Shown here piece after piece: positions 38,006 through 46,345 of a stretch of 64,000 nucleotides of DNA. Position 1 is the stretch's first letter, and each line of letters begins with the position of its first letter. A program made the position numbers and the translations under genes. The notes below the pieces were generated by a model, which worked only from the letters and a program-made list of their open reading frames with translations, had not been told where the DNA came from and ran no database searches. Origin of the DNA: Hyphomicrobiales bacterium (GTDB taxonomy: Bacteria; Pseudomonadota; Alphaproteobacteria; Rhizobiales; Rhizobiaceae); NCBI GenBank assembly GCA_900472395.1, contig UCHV01000007.1, positions 248,001 to 312,000 on the forward strand, given 5' to 3'.

Positions 38006-38923
38006 ATGGCATCTCCCAAGCATTTTCTCGATCTTTCCGCAGTGTCCAAAACGGATCTGCGCACCATTCTCGACGACGCGAAAGTCCGCAAGGCAGCCAC
38101 CAAGGCCGGCACGGCGGACAAGCCGCTGGCCGGCAAGATGCTGGCGATGATTTTTGAAAAGCCGTCCACCCGCACCCGCGTCTCCTTCGATGTCGGCATG
38201 CGCCAGCTCGGTGGTGAAACGCTGTTCCTGTCGGGCACGGAAATGCAGCTCGGCCGCGCCGAAACCATCGGCGATACGGCCAAGGTTCTGTCGCGTTATG
38301 TCGATGCGATCATGATCCGCACTACGGATCACAAGCGCCTGATCGAGCTTGCCGAACACGCAACCGTGCCGGTCATCAACGCGCTGACCGACGACACCCA
38401 CCCCTGTCAGATCATGGCCGACCTGATGACCTTCGAGGAACATCGCGGCTCGGTGGAAGGCAAGACCTTCGCCTGGACCGGTGATGGCAACAATGTCCTG
38501 CATTCCTTCGTCGAAGGTGCTGCCCGTTTCGGCTACACGATGAACATGGCCGTGCCCATGGGTTCGGAACCGCACGACAAGTTCATGAATTGGGCCCGCA
38601 ACAATGGCGGCGACGTGAAGCTTTATCACGATGCCGAACAGGCGGTTGCCGACGTCGACATGGTCGTGACCGATACCTGGGTTTCCATGAACCAGGAACA
38701 CAAGGCGCGCGGCCACAACATTTTCCAGCCCTATCAGGTCAATGACGCGCTGATGAAGCGAGCCAAGGACGATGCGTTGTTCATGCACTGCCTGCCCGCC
38801 CATCGCGGCGAGGAAGTCACCGATGCCGTCATCGACGGCCCGCAGTCGGTTGTCTTCGACGAGGCGGAAAACCGCCTGCATGCTCAAAAGTCGATCCTCG
38901 CATGGTGCTTCGGCGCCGTCTGA
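38006..38923 (+). CDS. argF: Ornithine carbamoyltransferase
   Basis: Forms citrulline from ornithine and carbamoyl phosphate; 305 residues. The carbamoyl-phosphate site [12 protein letters not shown] is near residues 51-62, the HPCQ motif follows [12 protein letters not shown], and the ornithine loop is [11 protein letters not shown]. The preceding leader contains AAGGGAA as ribosome site within a small TTCCCT/AAGGGAA hairpin. Co-transcribed with argD by spacing. Confidence 0.97.
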   Translation: MASPKHFLDLSAVSKTDLRTILDDAKVRKAATKAGTADKPLAGKMLAMIFEKPSTRTRVSFDVGMRQLGGETLFLSGTEMQLGRAETIGDTAKVLSRYVDAIMIRTTDHKRLIELAEHATVPVINALTDDTHPCQIMADLMTFEEHRGSVEGKTFAWTGDGNNVLHSFVEGAARFGYTMNMAVPMGSEPHDKFMNWARNNGGDVKLYHDAEQAVADVDMVVTDTWVSMNQEHKARGHNIFQPYQVNDALMKRAKDDALFMHCLPAHRGEEVTDAVIDGPQSVVFDEAENRLHAQKSILAWCFGAV

Positions 38924-38996
38924 GGCAGGGCAGCAGCCGGTTCAGGCCGTGCGCTTGAATTCGGCGGTGACCCACACCACCTCATGCACTTCAAAC

Positions 38997-39028
38997 ACGC
39001 CGGGCGGCTTGGTCGCGCCGGCGTTTTA
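38997..39028 (+). terminator. Probable terminator of argDF
   Basis: ACGCCGG (38997-39003) pairs with CCGGCGT (39018-39024), with an inner GCG/CGC extension, followed by TTTTAAC. It begins 74 bp after argF. Confidence 0.55.
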
Positions 39029-39125
39029 ACATATATCGGCGTCGTCTTTTGCCCCGGCCAGCGGTTCCGCTCGGCAGGCGCATATGTCAGATTGGTCAAA
39101 AGGATCGGCGCAGAAGGAGCGGAAA

Positions 39126-40118
39126 ATGGCAGAAGCAACCGTTGAACTGAACGATCTCACTCTCGCCGGCGACGATCATGTCGTGCCCTTCCAGGTCGAA
39201 GGTCTGGATGTGCGCGGCCGTGCGGTGCAGCTCGGGCCGCTTCTCAACGATATCCTCGCCCGCCACGATTATCCGGCCCCGGTCGCGCGCCTTCTGGCCG
39301 AAGCGATCGTGCTGACCGCGCTGATCGGCACCTCGCTGAAATTCGACGGCAAGTTCACGGTGCAGACCAAGGGTGACGGTCCGGTGGACCTTCTGGTCGC
39401 CGATTTCTCGACGCCCGATGCGCTGCGCGCCTATGCCCGTTACGACGAGGAGCTACTGGCCGCTGCCGTCGAGGCGGGAAAGACGCAGCCGCAGGAGCTG
39501 CTGGGCGAAGGCATCCTCGCTTTCACCATCGATCAGGGCCACGGCATGCAGCCATACCAGGGCATCGTACCGCTTGATGGCTCGACGCTGGAAGAAATCG
39601 CAGGCGTCTACTTCCGCCAGTCGGAACAGATCCCCACCAAGGTGCGCCTCGGCGTGGCCGAACTGTTCGTGCGCGGTGAAGATGGCAAGCCGCACCATGA
39701 CTGGCGGGCCGGTGGCATTGTCGCGCAGTTTCTGCCGCAGGCGTCCGAACGCATGCGCCAGCCCGACCTGCATGGCGGCGATGGCGATGAGCGCGAGGAA
39801 AACCACGCAGGCGACGACGCCTGGGCGGAAGCCCGCATGCTGGTCGAAACGGTCGATACGGATGAGTTGACCGACCCGCAGGTCGGCATCGAACGGCTGC
39901 TCTATCGTCTGTTCCACGAGCGCGGTGTTCGCATCTACGAACCTCAGAAGGTTCTCGATAGCTGCAGCTGCTCGCGTGACAAGATCAAGGGTGTGCTTTC
40001 GGGCTTCACGGCTGAAGAGATCGAGGCAAGTCGCGACGATGACGGCGAGATCGCCGTGACCTGCGAGTTCTGCTCGACCACCTATCGTTATGCGCCGGAA
40101 GAATTCGCGGCGTCTTGA
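39126..40118 (+). CDS. hslO: Redox-regulated chaperone Hsp33
   Basis: Cytosolic holdase activated by disulphide formation under oxidative heat stress; 330 residues. The N-terminal substrate domain spans roughly residues 15-230, and the C-terminal zinc switch has the expected four cysteines: CSCSRDK (CxC) and CEFC (CxxC). AAGGAGCGG precedes ATG 39126; 14 codons upstream are not family-like. Confidence 0.95.
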   Translation: MAEATVELNDLTLAGDDHVVPFQVEGLDVRGRAVQLGPLLNDILARHDYPAPVARLLAEAIVLTALIGTSLKFDGKFTVQTKGDGPVDLLVADFSTPDALRAYARYDEELLAAAVEAGKTQPQELLGEGILAFTIDQGHGMQPYQGIVPLDGSTLEEIAGVYFRQSEQIPTKVRLGVAELFVRGEDGKPHHDWRAGGIVAQFLPQASERMRQPDLHGGDGDEREENHAGDDAWAEARMLVETVDTDELTDPQVGIERLLYRLFHERGVRIYEPQKVLDSCSCSRDKIKGVLSGFTAEEIEASRDDDGEIAVTCEFCSTTYRYAPEEFAAS

Positions 40119-40189
40119 AGGTGGGGCGTCCACAGTCTTGATTTCCGGTCGAATACGCCCATATTCAACCTTGGGTTGTTTGTTGACGG

Positions 40190-40609
40190 ATGCAATTCAT
40201 GGTCGTGAAATTGAGGAAGGCCTTGGTGGTAGCGCTCCTGCCTCTGGCTGGCTGCACGACGACAGAGCAGGCGAACAAGGTTTTGGAGAGTCGCTTCCAG
40301 GGAAGCTCCACCGATGCCTTTTTTCTTGCCTATGGGCCACCGTCGTCGAGCTTCAGAATGAATGATGGCAGGATCCTGTATTCCTGGCAGGAGCGTGACA
40401 AAACGAATGACAGGTCGATTACCGTCAATACCACGGTTGTTGGCAATCAGACATTTTCGACCGTAACACCCGACAGCTCGGCAGACGCTCAGTGCGAAGT
40501 CAAGATTTTGGCAGAGCCGAACGGCAAAATCGCCCGGATCGATGTCGCGAGCGACTCTCTGGGAGACTGGCAGCTGAGCAGATGCAACGAGATATTCGGT
40601 AAACGATGA
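40190..40609 (+). CDS. Small lipoprotein, 139 aa
   Basis: Family not recognised. Signal MVVKLRKALVVALLPLAGC with lipobox LAGC gives a mature protein of about 115 residues, hydrophilic, with the sequence FQGSSTDAFFLAYGPPSSSFRMNDGRILYSWQERD resembling small outer-membrane assembly-type (SmpA-like) lipoproteins. Two mature cysteines (AQCEV, SRCNE) may pair. ATG 40190 or ATG 40199 can start it; neither has a strong ribosome site. GC is lower than for neighbours. Confidence 0.7.
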   Translation: MQFMVVKLRKALVVALLPLAGCTTTEQANKVLESRFQGSSTDAFFLAYGPPSSSFRMNDGRILYSWQERDKTNDRSITVNTTVVGNQTFSTVTPDSSADAQCEVKILAEPNGKIARIDVASDSLGDWQLSRCNEIFGKR

Positions 40610-40657
40610 TGGGTGGAGCGGGCATGCGCTCCGCTCCTGCCAGCGCTCTCTCTCGCT

Positions 40658-41050
40658 TCAGTTGAGAACGCGCAATTGCCCCGGTGAATCCAGCGAAAAC
40701 GCCGGAATATCGACGATCATCATCTCGCCGTCGTCGGTTTCCATCTGATAATGGCCGAACATCATGCCGGATGGCGTGTCGAGCGGACAGCCAGAAGAAT
40801 ATTCGTAGCTGTCGCCGGGCTTCAGGTGCGGCTGTTCGCCGACAACGCCAAGACCCTCGACTTCGTCAACCAGTCCGTTTTCATCGGTAATATGCCAATA
40901 ACGCTGAACCAGCCTCACCGCGGTGGCGGAGTGGTTGGATATCACGATGCGATAGCCCCAGACATAGCGGCTCTCATCCGGATCGGATTGCTCCTCCAGA
41001 TAATAGGGCTCGACTTCGACTTCGATATCCTTCGTTCGCGCACTATACAT
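40658..41050 (-). CDS. apaG: ApaG family protein
   Basis: Immunoglobulin-like beta-sandwich protein of 130 residues, linked in enterobacteria to Co2+/Mg2+ tolerance and Ap4A. Family motifs: [86 protein letters not shown]. Function in alphaproteobacteria is not established. It lies downstream of metZ on the same strand, a conserved neighbourhood in Rhizobiales. A nested inverted repeat lies 14 bp before its ATG. Confidence 0.93.
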   Translation of the reverse strand: MYSARTKDIEVEVEPYYLEEQSDPDESRYVWGYRIVISNHSATAVRLVQRYWHITDENGLVDEVEGLGVVGEQPHLKPGDSYEYSSGCPLDTPSGMMFGHYQMETDDGEMMIVDIPAFSLDSPGQLRVLN

Positions 41051-41063
41051 GCCCGATAAACCT

Positions 41064-41096
41064 CACACTCATACTATCGGTATCGTATAGAGTGTG
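41064..41096 (-). promoter_or_regulatory. Inverted repeat before apaG
   Basis: CACACTC (41064-41070) pairs with GAGTGTG (41090-41096), and ATAC/GTAT continues the stem past one bulged A. Located 14-46 bp upstream of the apaG start; an operator or 5' leader hairpin are both possible. Confidence 0.35.
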
Positions 41097-41202
41097 GCTC
41101 ACGTCAAGAAATCCCGCCCGCAGAGAGGGTCTGCGGACGGAATTCCGTATATTAGGGATAACTGCCATGGTAAATGGCAAGCTATCGCTTAAAATATGAC
41201 AT

Positions 41203-42399
41203 TTACGCGGAAATTTGCGACAGGGCCTGCGCAAAATCCTCGATGAGATCCTGTGTGTCCTCGATGCCCGCCGACAGGCGAACAGTGCCTGCGGAAATGC
41301 CGAGTTCGGCACGTGCCTCATCTGTCAGGTTCTTGTGCGTGGTCGTCGCCGGGTGCGTGATGATCGAGCGTGTGTCGCCGAGATTGTTGGAGATCGTCAC
41401 GATATCCAGCGCGTTCTGCAGCTTGAAGGCTGCTTCCTTGCCGCCCTTCATCTCGAAGCAGATCAGCGTCGAGCCACCGGTCATCTGCTTGGCGATGAGA
41501 TCGGCCTGCGGATGGTCCTTACGGCCCGGATAGATGACCTTGGCAACCTGCTTCTGCTCGGCCAGGAAATCGGCGATGCGGCCGGCATTTTCCGTCTGCT
41601 GCTTGACACGGATCGGCAGGGTTTCGAGGCCCTTGATAAGCGTCCAGGCGGTGAATGGCGACATGGCCGGGCCGGTATGACGGTAATAGTCCTGCAGATG
41701 CTCGGTCACCCATTCCTTGTCGGAAAGGATGACGCCGGCAAGGCTGCGGCCCTGTCCGTCGATATGCTTGGTGGCGGAATAAACCACCACATGCGCGCCC
41801 AGTTCCAGCGGCTTCTGGAAAAGCGGGGTTGCGAAGACGTTGTCGACCACGACGCGGGCGCCGATCTGGTTGGCAAGCCTGGCCACGCCGGCAATGTCGA
41901 TGATTTCGAGTGTCGGGTTGGTCGGGCTTTCGAGGAAGAACACCTTGGTGTTCGGCTTGATCGCCTTTTCCCAGTTGGCAAGATCGCGGCCGTCGACCAG
42001 CGTGCATTCGATGCCGTAGCGCGGGGCAAGCGTCTCGACCACCCAGCGGCACGAACCGAACAGGGCGCGCGCGGCAACGATATGGTCGCCGGCCTTCAGC
42101 TGGCAGAGCAGCGCGGCGGAAACGGCCGCCATGCCGGAAGCCGTCGCACGGGCTTCTTCGGCGCCTTCCAGTGCACACATGCGTTTTTCGAACATGTCAT
42201 TGGTGGGGCTGCCGTAACGGGCATAGATGTAACCGTCGTTTTCGCCCTTGAAACGCGCTTCTGCGGCTTCTGAACTGTCGTAGGTAAAGCCCTGCGTCAG
42301 ATAGATCGCTTCCGACATCTCGCCATATTGCGAGCGCAGCGTTCCGCCATGCACGAGTGTCGTTGCAGGGCGCCAATTCTTGTTGGGAGTTTTGCTCAT
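41203..42399 (-). CDS. metZ: O-succinylhomoserine sulfhydrylase
   Basis: PLP enzyme making homocysteine directly from O-succinylhomoserine and sulfide; 398 residues. The Cys/Met-metabolism family signature VVYSATKHIDGQGR holds the PLP lysine, and GFTYDSSEAAEARFKGENDGYIYARYGSPTNDMFEKRMCALEGAE is the substrate/PLP region typical of MetZ. ATG 42399 follows GAAGGTGG; the upstream frame lies in the riboswitch leader. Expression should fall when SAM is high, through the SAM-II element just upstream. Confidence 0.95.
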   Translation of the reverse strand: MSKTPNKNWRPATTLVHGGTLRSQYGEMSEAIYLTQGFTYDSSEAAEARFKGENDGYIYARYGSPTNDMFEKRMCALEGAEEARATASGMAAVSAALLCQLKAGDHIVAARALFGSCRWVVETLAPRYGIECTLVDGRDLANWEKAIKPNTKVFFLESPTNPTLEIIDIAGVARLANQIGARVVVDNVFATPLFQKPLELGAHVVVYSATKHIDGQGRSLAGVILSDKEWVTEHLQDYYRHTGPAMSPFTAWTLIKGLETLPIRVKQQTENAGRIADFLAEQKQVAKVIYPGRKDHPQADLIAKQMTGGSTLICFEMKGGKEAAFKLQNALDIVTISNNLGDTRSIITHPATTTHKNLTDEARAELGISAGTVRLSAGIEDTQDLIEDFAQALSQISA

Positions 42400-42421
42400 G
42401 TGCTGACCACCTTCGTGATAC

Positions 42422-42451
42422 AAAAAAACCGGCCGCAAAAGCAGACCGGTT
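42422..42451 (-). terminator. Intrinsic terminator in the metZ leader
   Basis: On the minus strand AACCGG (42451-42446) pairs with CCGGTT (42432-42427), extended inside by CTGC/GCGG around a TTTT loop, and is followed by a T-run to 42422. A competing stem, 42443-42449 with 42458-42464, shares its 5' arm and starts at the end of the riboswitch. Confidence 0.75.
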
Positions 42452-42462
42452 TTCAACCCGGT

Positions 42463-42517
42463 CTTTTTAGCCACTTATTTAACGTGGCTGCAAGCCGACC
42501 GGCCAAATCACCACGGG
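42463..42517 (-). ncRNA. SAM-II riboswitch
   Basis: On the minus strand the sequence matches the SAM-II (metA) consensus: P1 arms CGTGG (42515-42511) and CCACG (42487-42483), the TGATTTGGCC stretch after the first arm, GCTTGCAG before the second, then GTTAAATAAGTGGCTAAAAAG, which forms the H-type pseudoknot with the loop. SAM-II elements are typical of alphaproteobacterial methionine genes. It lies 64 bp from the metZ ATG and feeds into a terminator. Confidence 0.9.
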
Positions 42518-42603
42518 ATAAAGCTGGCTTACGCCTCGCTCCCGCTTGCGTCAATGGCTTTGATTTGGTTTTGTCCGCCATTCGAGACCAAGGGCTTTTG
42601 AAG

Positions 42604-43695
42604 ATGATCAGGACGACGGGAATTCTGGCCGACCGCGCAATCGCGGCGCTGTTCGAGACGAAACGTCTGATCAGCGAGCGTGCGCTTGATCAAGATCAGA
42701 TCCAGCCGGCAAGCCTCGACCTGCGCCTCGGTTCCAAAGCTTTTCGCGTGCGGGCATCGTTCATGCCTGGCCCCAACAGCCTCGTTTCCGACAAGCTGGA
42801 CCGGTTGAGCCTGCATGTAGTCGATCTCTCAGAAGGCGCCGTTCTCGAGACCGGCTGCGTTTACATCGTGCCGCTGATGGAGCGCCTCGATCTTCCGACG
42901 GATATGTCCGCTTCGGCCAATCCGAAAAGCTCGACCGGCCGCTTGGATATCTTTACCCGCGTCATTACCGACTACGCGCAGGAATTCGACAAGATCCCGG
43001 CAGGTTATTCCGGTCCCCTCTATCTCGAAATCTCGCCGCGCACGTTTCCGATCGTGGTGCGCCAGGGTTCGCGCCTGTCGCAGATCCGTTTCCGCATCGG
43101 CAATGCGCTGCTGGGCGAGCCGGAACTGGCAAAGCTGCATGAAACGGAAACGCTGGTCGCCTCGCAGCAGCCCAACGTGTCGGGCGGCGGCATCGCGCTC
43201 TCCATCGATCTGCGCGGTGACAAGGAAGGTCTGATCGGTTACCGCGGCAAACACCACACGGCGGTGGTCGATGTCGACAAGAAGGCCCAGCACGACATTT
43301 TCGATTTCTGGGAGCCGATCTACAGCCGCGGCCGCAACGAACTGATCCTCGATCCGGATGAATTCTACATTCTCGTGTCGCGCGAAGCCGTGCATGTGCC
43401 GCCGCTTTACGCTGCCGAAATGACGCCGTTCGATCCGCTGGTCGGCGAATTCCGCGTACATTACGCCGGTTTCTTCGATCCAGGTTTCGGCCACGAGGCA
43501 GCCGGTGGTCGCGGCAGCCGCGCGGTACTGGAAGTGCGCAGCCACGAAGTACCGTTCATCCTGGAAGATGCCCAGATCGTCGGCCGGCTGGTTTACGAAC
43601 ACATGCTGGAAGCGCCGGAAGGTCTTTACGGCTCGGGCCTAGGCTCGAACTACCAGGCACAGGGTCTCAAGCTGTCGAAACATTTTCGCGCCTGA
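42604..43695 (+). CDS. dCTP deaminase family protein (2'-deoxycytidine 5'-triphosphate deaminase)
   Basis: Dcd/dUTPase-fold protein, 363 residues, about twice the length of E. coli Dcd. Two trimeric-fold halves are visible: QIQPASLDLRLGSKAFRVRASF with MSASANPKSSTGRLDIFTRVITDYAQEFDKIPAGYSGPLYLEISPRTFPIVVRQGSRLSQIRFR in the first, and ELILDPDEFYILVSREAVHVPPLYAAEMTPFDPLVGEFRVHYAGFFDPGFG in the second. Likely makes dUTP from dCTP. The open frame upstream of ATG 42604 runs through the riboswitch and is not coding. It diverges from metZ. Confidence 0.88.
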   Translation: MIRTTGILADRAIAALFETKRLISERALDQDQIQPASLDLRLGSKAFRVRASFMPGPNSLVSDKLDRLSLHVVDLSEGAVLETGCVYIVPLMERLDLPTDMSASANPKSSTGRLDIFTRVITDYAQEFDKIPAGYSGPLYLEISPRTFPIVVRQGSRLSQIRFRIGNALLGEPELAKLHETETLVASQQPNVSGGGIALSIDLRGDKEGLIGYRGKHHTAVVDVDKKAQHDIFDFWEPIYSRGRNELILDPDEFYILVSREAVHVPPLYAAEMTPFDPLVGEFRVHYAGFFDPGFGHEAAGGRGSRAVLEVRSHEVPFILEDAQIVGRLVYEHMLEAPEGLYGSGLGSNYQAQGLKLSKHFRA

Positions 43696-43754
43696 TTGTC
43701 GCGGCGATGCCGCTTGACAGTGCACTCCTTCTGTTGGAAGGCTTGGATTTGCAG

Positions 43755-43828
43755 GCGGGTGTAGCTCAATGGTAGAGCAGCAGCTTCCCAAGCTGAATAC
43801 GAGGGTTCGATTCCCTTCACCCGCTCCA
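43755..43828 (+). tRNA. tRNA-Gly (anticodon CCC)
   Basis: 74-nt cloverleaf with encoded CCA. The acceptor GCGGGTG (43755-43761) pairs with CACCCGC (43818-43824), discriminator T. D arm AGCTCAATGGTAGAGC; anticodon stem CAGCT/AGCTG with loop TCCCA carries CCC, reading GGG glycine. The T arm is GAGGG-TTCGATT-CCCTT. No att-like repeat or integrase follows. Confidence 0.94.
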
Positions 43829-43985
43829 GCTTCATCGCAAACTTATTATAAACACATTCGTTCTATAGACATTCGTCATGGGCATTGCTGATGAGCGCTG
43901 ACAAATACTCGCCGCTCGCAATCGCCGCGTCGCTTTAGACATTTGACCACGGATGTACTGGCAGAGTTGGTAAGCGATAATGAGG

Positions 43986-44017
43986 AAGGTCGGTGCGGTT
44001 TCGCCCCGGCCTTTTTT
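43986..44017 (+). terminator. Intrinsic terminator downstream of tRNA-Gly
   Basis: AAGGTCGG (43986-43993) pairs with CCGGCCTT (44006-44013) through one G-U, with inner pairs, then TTTTTT to 44017. It is 157 bp past the tRNA; the interval holds no gene I can support. Confidence 0.7.
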
Positions 44018-44026
44018 GTTGTCCAC

Positions 44027-44049
44027 GGCCCGCCTTCATGCGGCGGGCC
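44027..44049 (-). terminator. Hairpin after the 53-aa membrane protein
   Basis: GGCCCGCC (44027-44034) and GGCGGGCC (44042-44049) form a perfect 8-bp stem with a 7-nt loop, 21 bp past the minus-strand stop at 44071. No T-run directly follows. Confidence 0.5.
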
Positions 44050-44070
44050 GGATTGGCCGCCTCATGCGGT

Positions 44071-44232
44071 TCAGAATACAGCCAGATAACGCAGCAGCGA
44101 GATGATGCCGATCAGGATGACGATGATCTGCACGATCTGTCGCGCGCGGCCGTCGATCGGAAGGCGCTGGATCAGGTAAAGCACCAGAACGATGACGAGG
44201 AAGGTGATCAGGATACTGATAAGAACCGACAT
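44071..44232 (-). CDS. Thivi_2564-like small membrane protein, 53 aa
   Basis: Two membrane helices with a short basic loop: SVLISILITFLVIVLVLYLIQRLP, then IDGRARQIVQIIVILIGIISLLRYLAVF. This two-helix pattern with PIDGRARQIV matches the small Thivi_2564-type family as I remember it; function unknown. GGAGAGAAAAGTTC directly precedes ATG 44232, and the frame upstream has no membrane-protein character. Confidence 0.75.
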   Translation of the reverse strand: MSVLISILITFLVIVLVLYLIQRLPIDGRARQIVQIIVILIGIISLLRYLAVF

Positions 44233-44349
44233 GAACTTTTCTCTCCATTTTAACTCCGCCCGTCCCGAGCGGTGACGCAGGAGTACCAAACTGAAAGCCG
44301 GCTACCGTTCATCCCGCGCGAGTACGCAGGGAAAGGAGGAGGCGGATTT

Positions 44350-46287
44350 CTATTTCTTCGTCCCGACGGAGCCATCAACGGGACGATGTGGCGTTTTGTT
44401 CCAGAAAAAAGGATTGGTCCTCAATTCGTTGACCGCTTTCCAGGCGGCAAGGGAGGTCATCATCCAATAGAGAGGCACGGCCGCCCAGCGCCAACCCACA
44501 AGCCTCTTTTCGTGCCCGGTCATCGTCTTGAAGCCCAGGATCACGAAAAGCGCGTAGCTGGCGAGGATGTTGAAGACATCGATCAGGACAAGCGGGTTGC
44601 CGAACAGCCGCCAGACCGCATCGGTATCCTGCATCATGGCGTTGATGCCGGTGGCGGCAAGAAGCAGAATGAGTGGGTGCAGCAATGCCGATACGAGCAT
44701 GCCACCGATCATCAGGTGAAAGACGAAAGCCCCCTTTAGGCCCATTTCGCGGACATGTTGCCTTGGATGGCGTGTGGCGACGAGCCATGTCTGTACCCAT
44801 CCCTTGTACCACCGCGTACGTTGTCCAAGCCACACGCGAAGCGAGGTTGGAGCATCCTCCAGTGTCTGCCGGCGCAAGGTCGCGGCGCGGTATCCGTGGC
44901 GGTAGAGCCGCACGCCCAGATCCGCATCTTCCGTGACGTTGAAAGGATCCCAGCCGCCTACGGAACGCAGAACCTCGGTGCGAAAATGGTTGGATGTGCC
45001 GCCGAGCGGGAGCGGCATGCGGTATGCCGCAAGCATCGGCAGCACCCCCCGAAAAAGCGCAGAATATTCGACCGCGAACAGGGCGCTGACAAAGGACCGG
45101 CTGGCATTGGTGATGACCAGCGGCGCCTGCAGGCATGCGATTTCCGGCGGCCCCTCGCGGAAGCGCGCATACGCTTCCCGCAATTGCTGCGGATGCGGAC
45201 GGTCCTCCGCATCGTAGATCGCCAGAAATTCGCCGCGTGCGGCGCATAGCGCATAGGTCAATGCCTTGGGTTTGGTGCGCGGTTGGCAGGGCGGTACCTT
45301 GACGATTTCGAAATGTGGCTTGAGTTGCAGCCCATGCAGGGCAGCGATGGTTTCGTCATCGTCGGCTTCGCAGACGAGCTTGATATCGAGCAGCGAATGC
45401 GGCCAGTCCATGCGCTCCAGGCTGTGCACGAGTTGCGCCGCCACCGCCGCTTCGCGATAGAGCGCCACCATGATCGTGTAGGTAGGAAGCGTCGCGCCAT
45501 GCCCGATCGTTATGGGTGCAGCAACGGATGCGACGGTTCGAGAGGGGCGCTTGTTGTGGGTCAGCGCGGTGATGCGCAGGAGCAGCGTGCCGAAATAGAG
45601 AAGCGACAGCACGACATGCAGCCAGGGCAGGGTGATCTGCGGTGCCACCGCAAGGGCAATGACGATGCCGAAAGCGGCGCAGCCGGCAAGAAACCCCTGG
45701 GCGCCGGAAAGCACGATACGGGCTGAGGAATGCGCCCGTGTTTCGAACAGGTCACCGACGGCAGCTTTCGCCCGGCGCATCGCTCCCGCCTCCCATACGG
45801 CCGCGCGGATCTGAGATGGCGTGCTGATCGCCAACCCCTTGCGCAGGGCCGGCAGTCTCTCGAGCAGTGCGGCAAGTTCCGCAAGCCGCCCCGCTTCCGG
45901 CACGATCGCCACCTGCGGCGTCTGTTTGGCATGTTGCAGCCGGATCTGGTTGGGCCGCAACAGCTGGACGTCCAGCATGTCGCTGTCGACGATATCGGAC
46001 GCATCGATCCTGGCGATGAAAGGCAGCCGCAGGAAACGCGCCATGCCGGCAAAATAGGCGTCTTCGCGAATGGTGCCGTCGGCCAGCAGTTCGGCTTCGA
46101 TATTGGTGCCATTGGCATGCGCGCGCCTGGCAAGCCGGCCTATCAGCGGTTTTCCGATGCCAAGGCCGGCGAGTGCCGCGATTTCTTCGCTTTCCGGCAC
46201 ATCGAGCAGGGCAGTTGATGTATTTTTGTTGGCAGCAGATGGCGTCGCCCCCATCGGAGGGCCATCAAAATATTCCCCGATCCGCAT
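44350..46287 (-). CDS. GT2 glycosyltransferase with GspE-N-like N-terminus
   Basis: Processive-type family 2 glycosyltransferase in the inner membrane, 645 residues. The N-terminal region (about 30-170) resembles the type II secretion GspE/MshE N-domain, with EAELLADGTIREDAYFAGMARFLRLPFI. Helices near 215-255 precede the catalytic domain: MVALYREAAVAAQLV, the DAEDRP metal motif, TEDADLGVRL base motif and QRTRWYKGW (QxxRW). C-terminal helices follow (LMIGGMLVSALLHPLILLLAATG onward). Product unknown: a cellulose-synthase-like polysaccharide is possible. ATG 46287 chosen; 46341 is an alternative. Diverges from a solute-binding protein. Confidence 0.85.
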   Translation of the reverse strand: MRIGEYFDGPPMGATPSAANKNTSTALLDVPESEEIAALAGLGIGKPLIGRLARRAHANGTNIEAELLADGTIREDAYFAGMARFLRLPFIARIDASDIVDSDMLDVQLLRPNQIRLQHAKQTPQVAIVPEAGRLAELAALLERLPALRKGLAISTPSQIRAAVWEAGAMRRAKAAVGDLFETRAHSSARIVLSGAQGFLAGCAAFGIVIALAVAPQITLPWLHVVLSLLYFGTLLLRITALTHNKRPSRTVASVAAPITIGHGATLPTYTIMVALYREAAVAAQLVHSLERMDWPHSLLDIKLVCEADDDETIAALHGLQLKPHFEIVKVPPCQPRTKPKALTYALCAARGEFLAIYDAEDRPHPQQLREAYARFREGPPEIACLQAPLVITNASRSFVSALFAVEYSALFRGVLPMLAAYRMPLPLGGTSNHFRTEVLRSVGGWDPFNVTEDADLGVRLYRHGYRAATLRRQTLEDAPTSLRVWLGQRTRWYKGWVQTWLVATRHPRQHVREMGLKGAFVFHLMIGGMLVSALLHPLILLLAATGINAMMQDTDAVWRLFGNPLVLIDVFNILASYALFVILGFKTMTGHEKRLVGWRWAAVPLYWMMTSLAAWKAVNELRTNPFFWNKTPHRPVDGSVGTKK

Positions 46288-46345
46288 GCTTCTGCTAAAC
46301 CCCACCCAGAATACGCCCCGGCACGTCTCATTCTGGATCATATAG

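Noticed and set aside
38884..39138. 84-codon minus-strand frame between argF and hslO
   Set aside because: Proline/alanine-rich, overlaps the argF 3' end and the hslO start, and covers the argDF terminator.
43755..44017. tRNA-Gly as integration site of a mobile element
   Set aside because: No integrase and no repeat of the tRNA 3' end was seen downstream.
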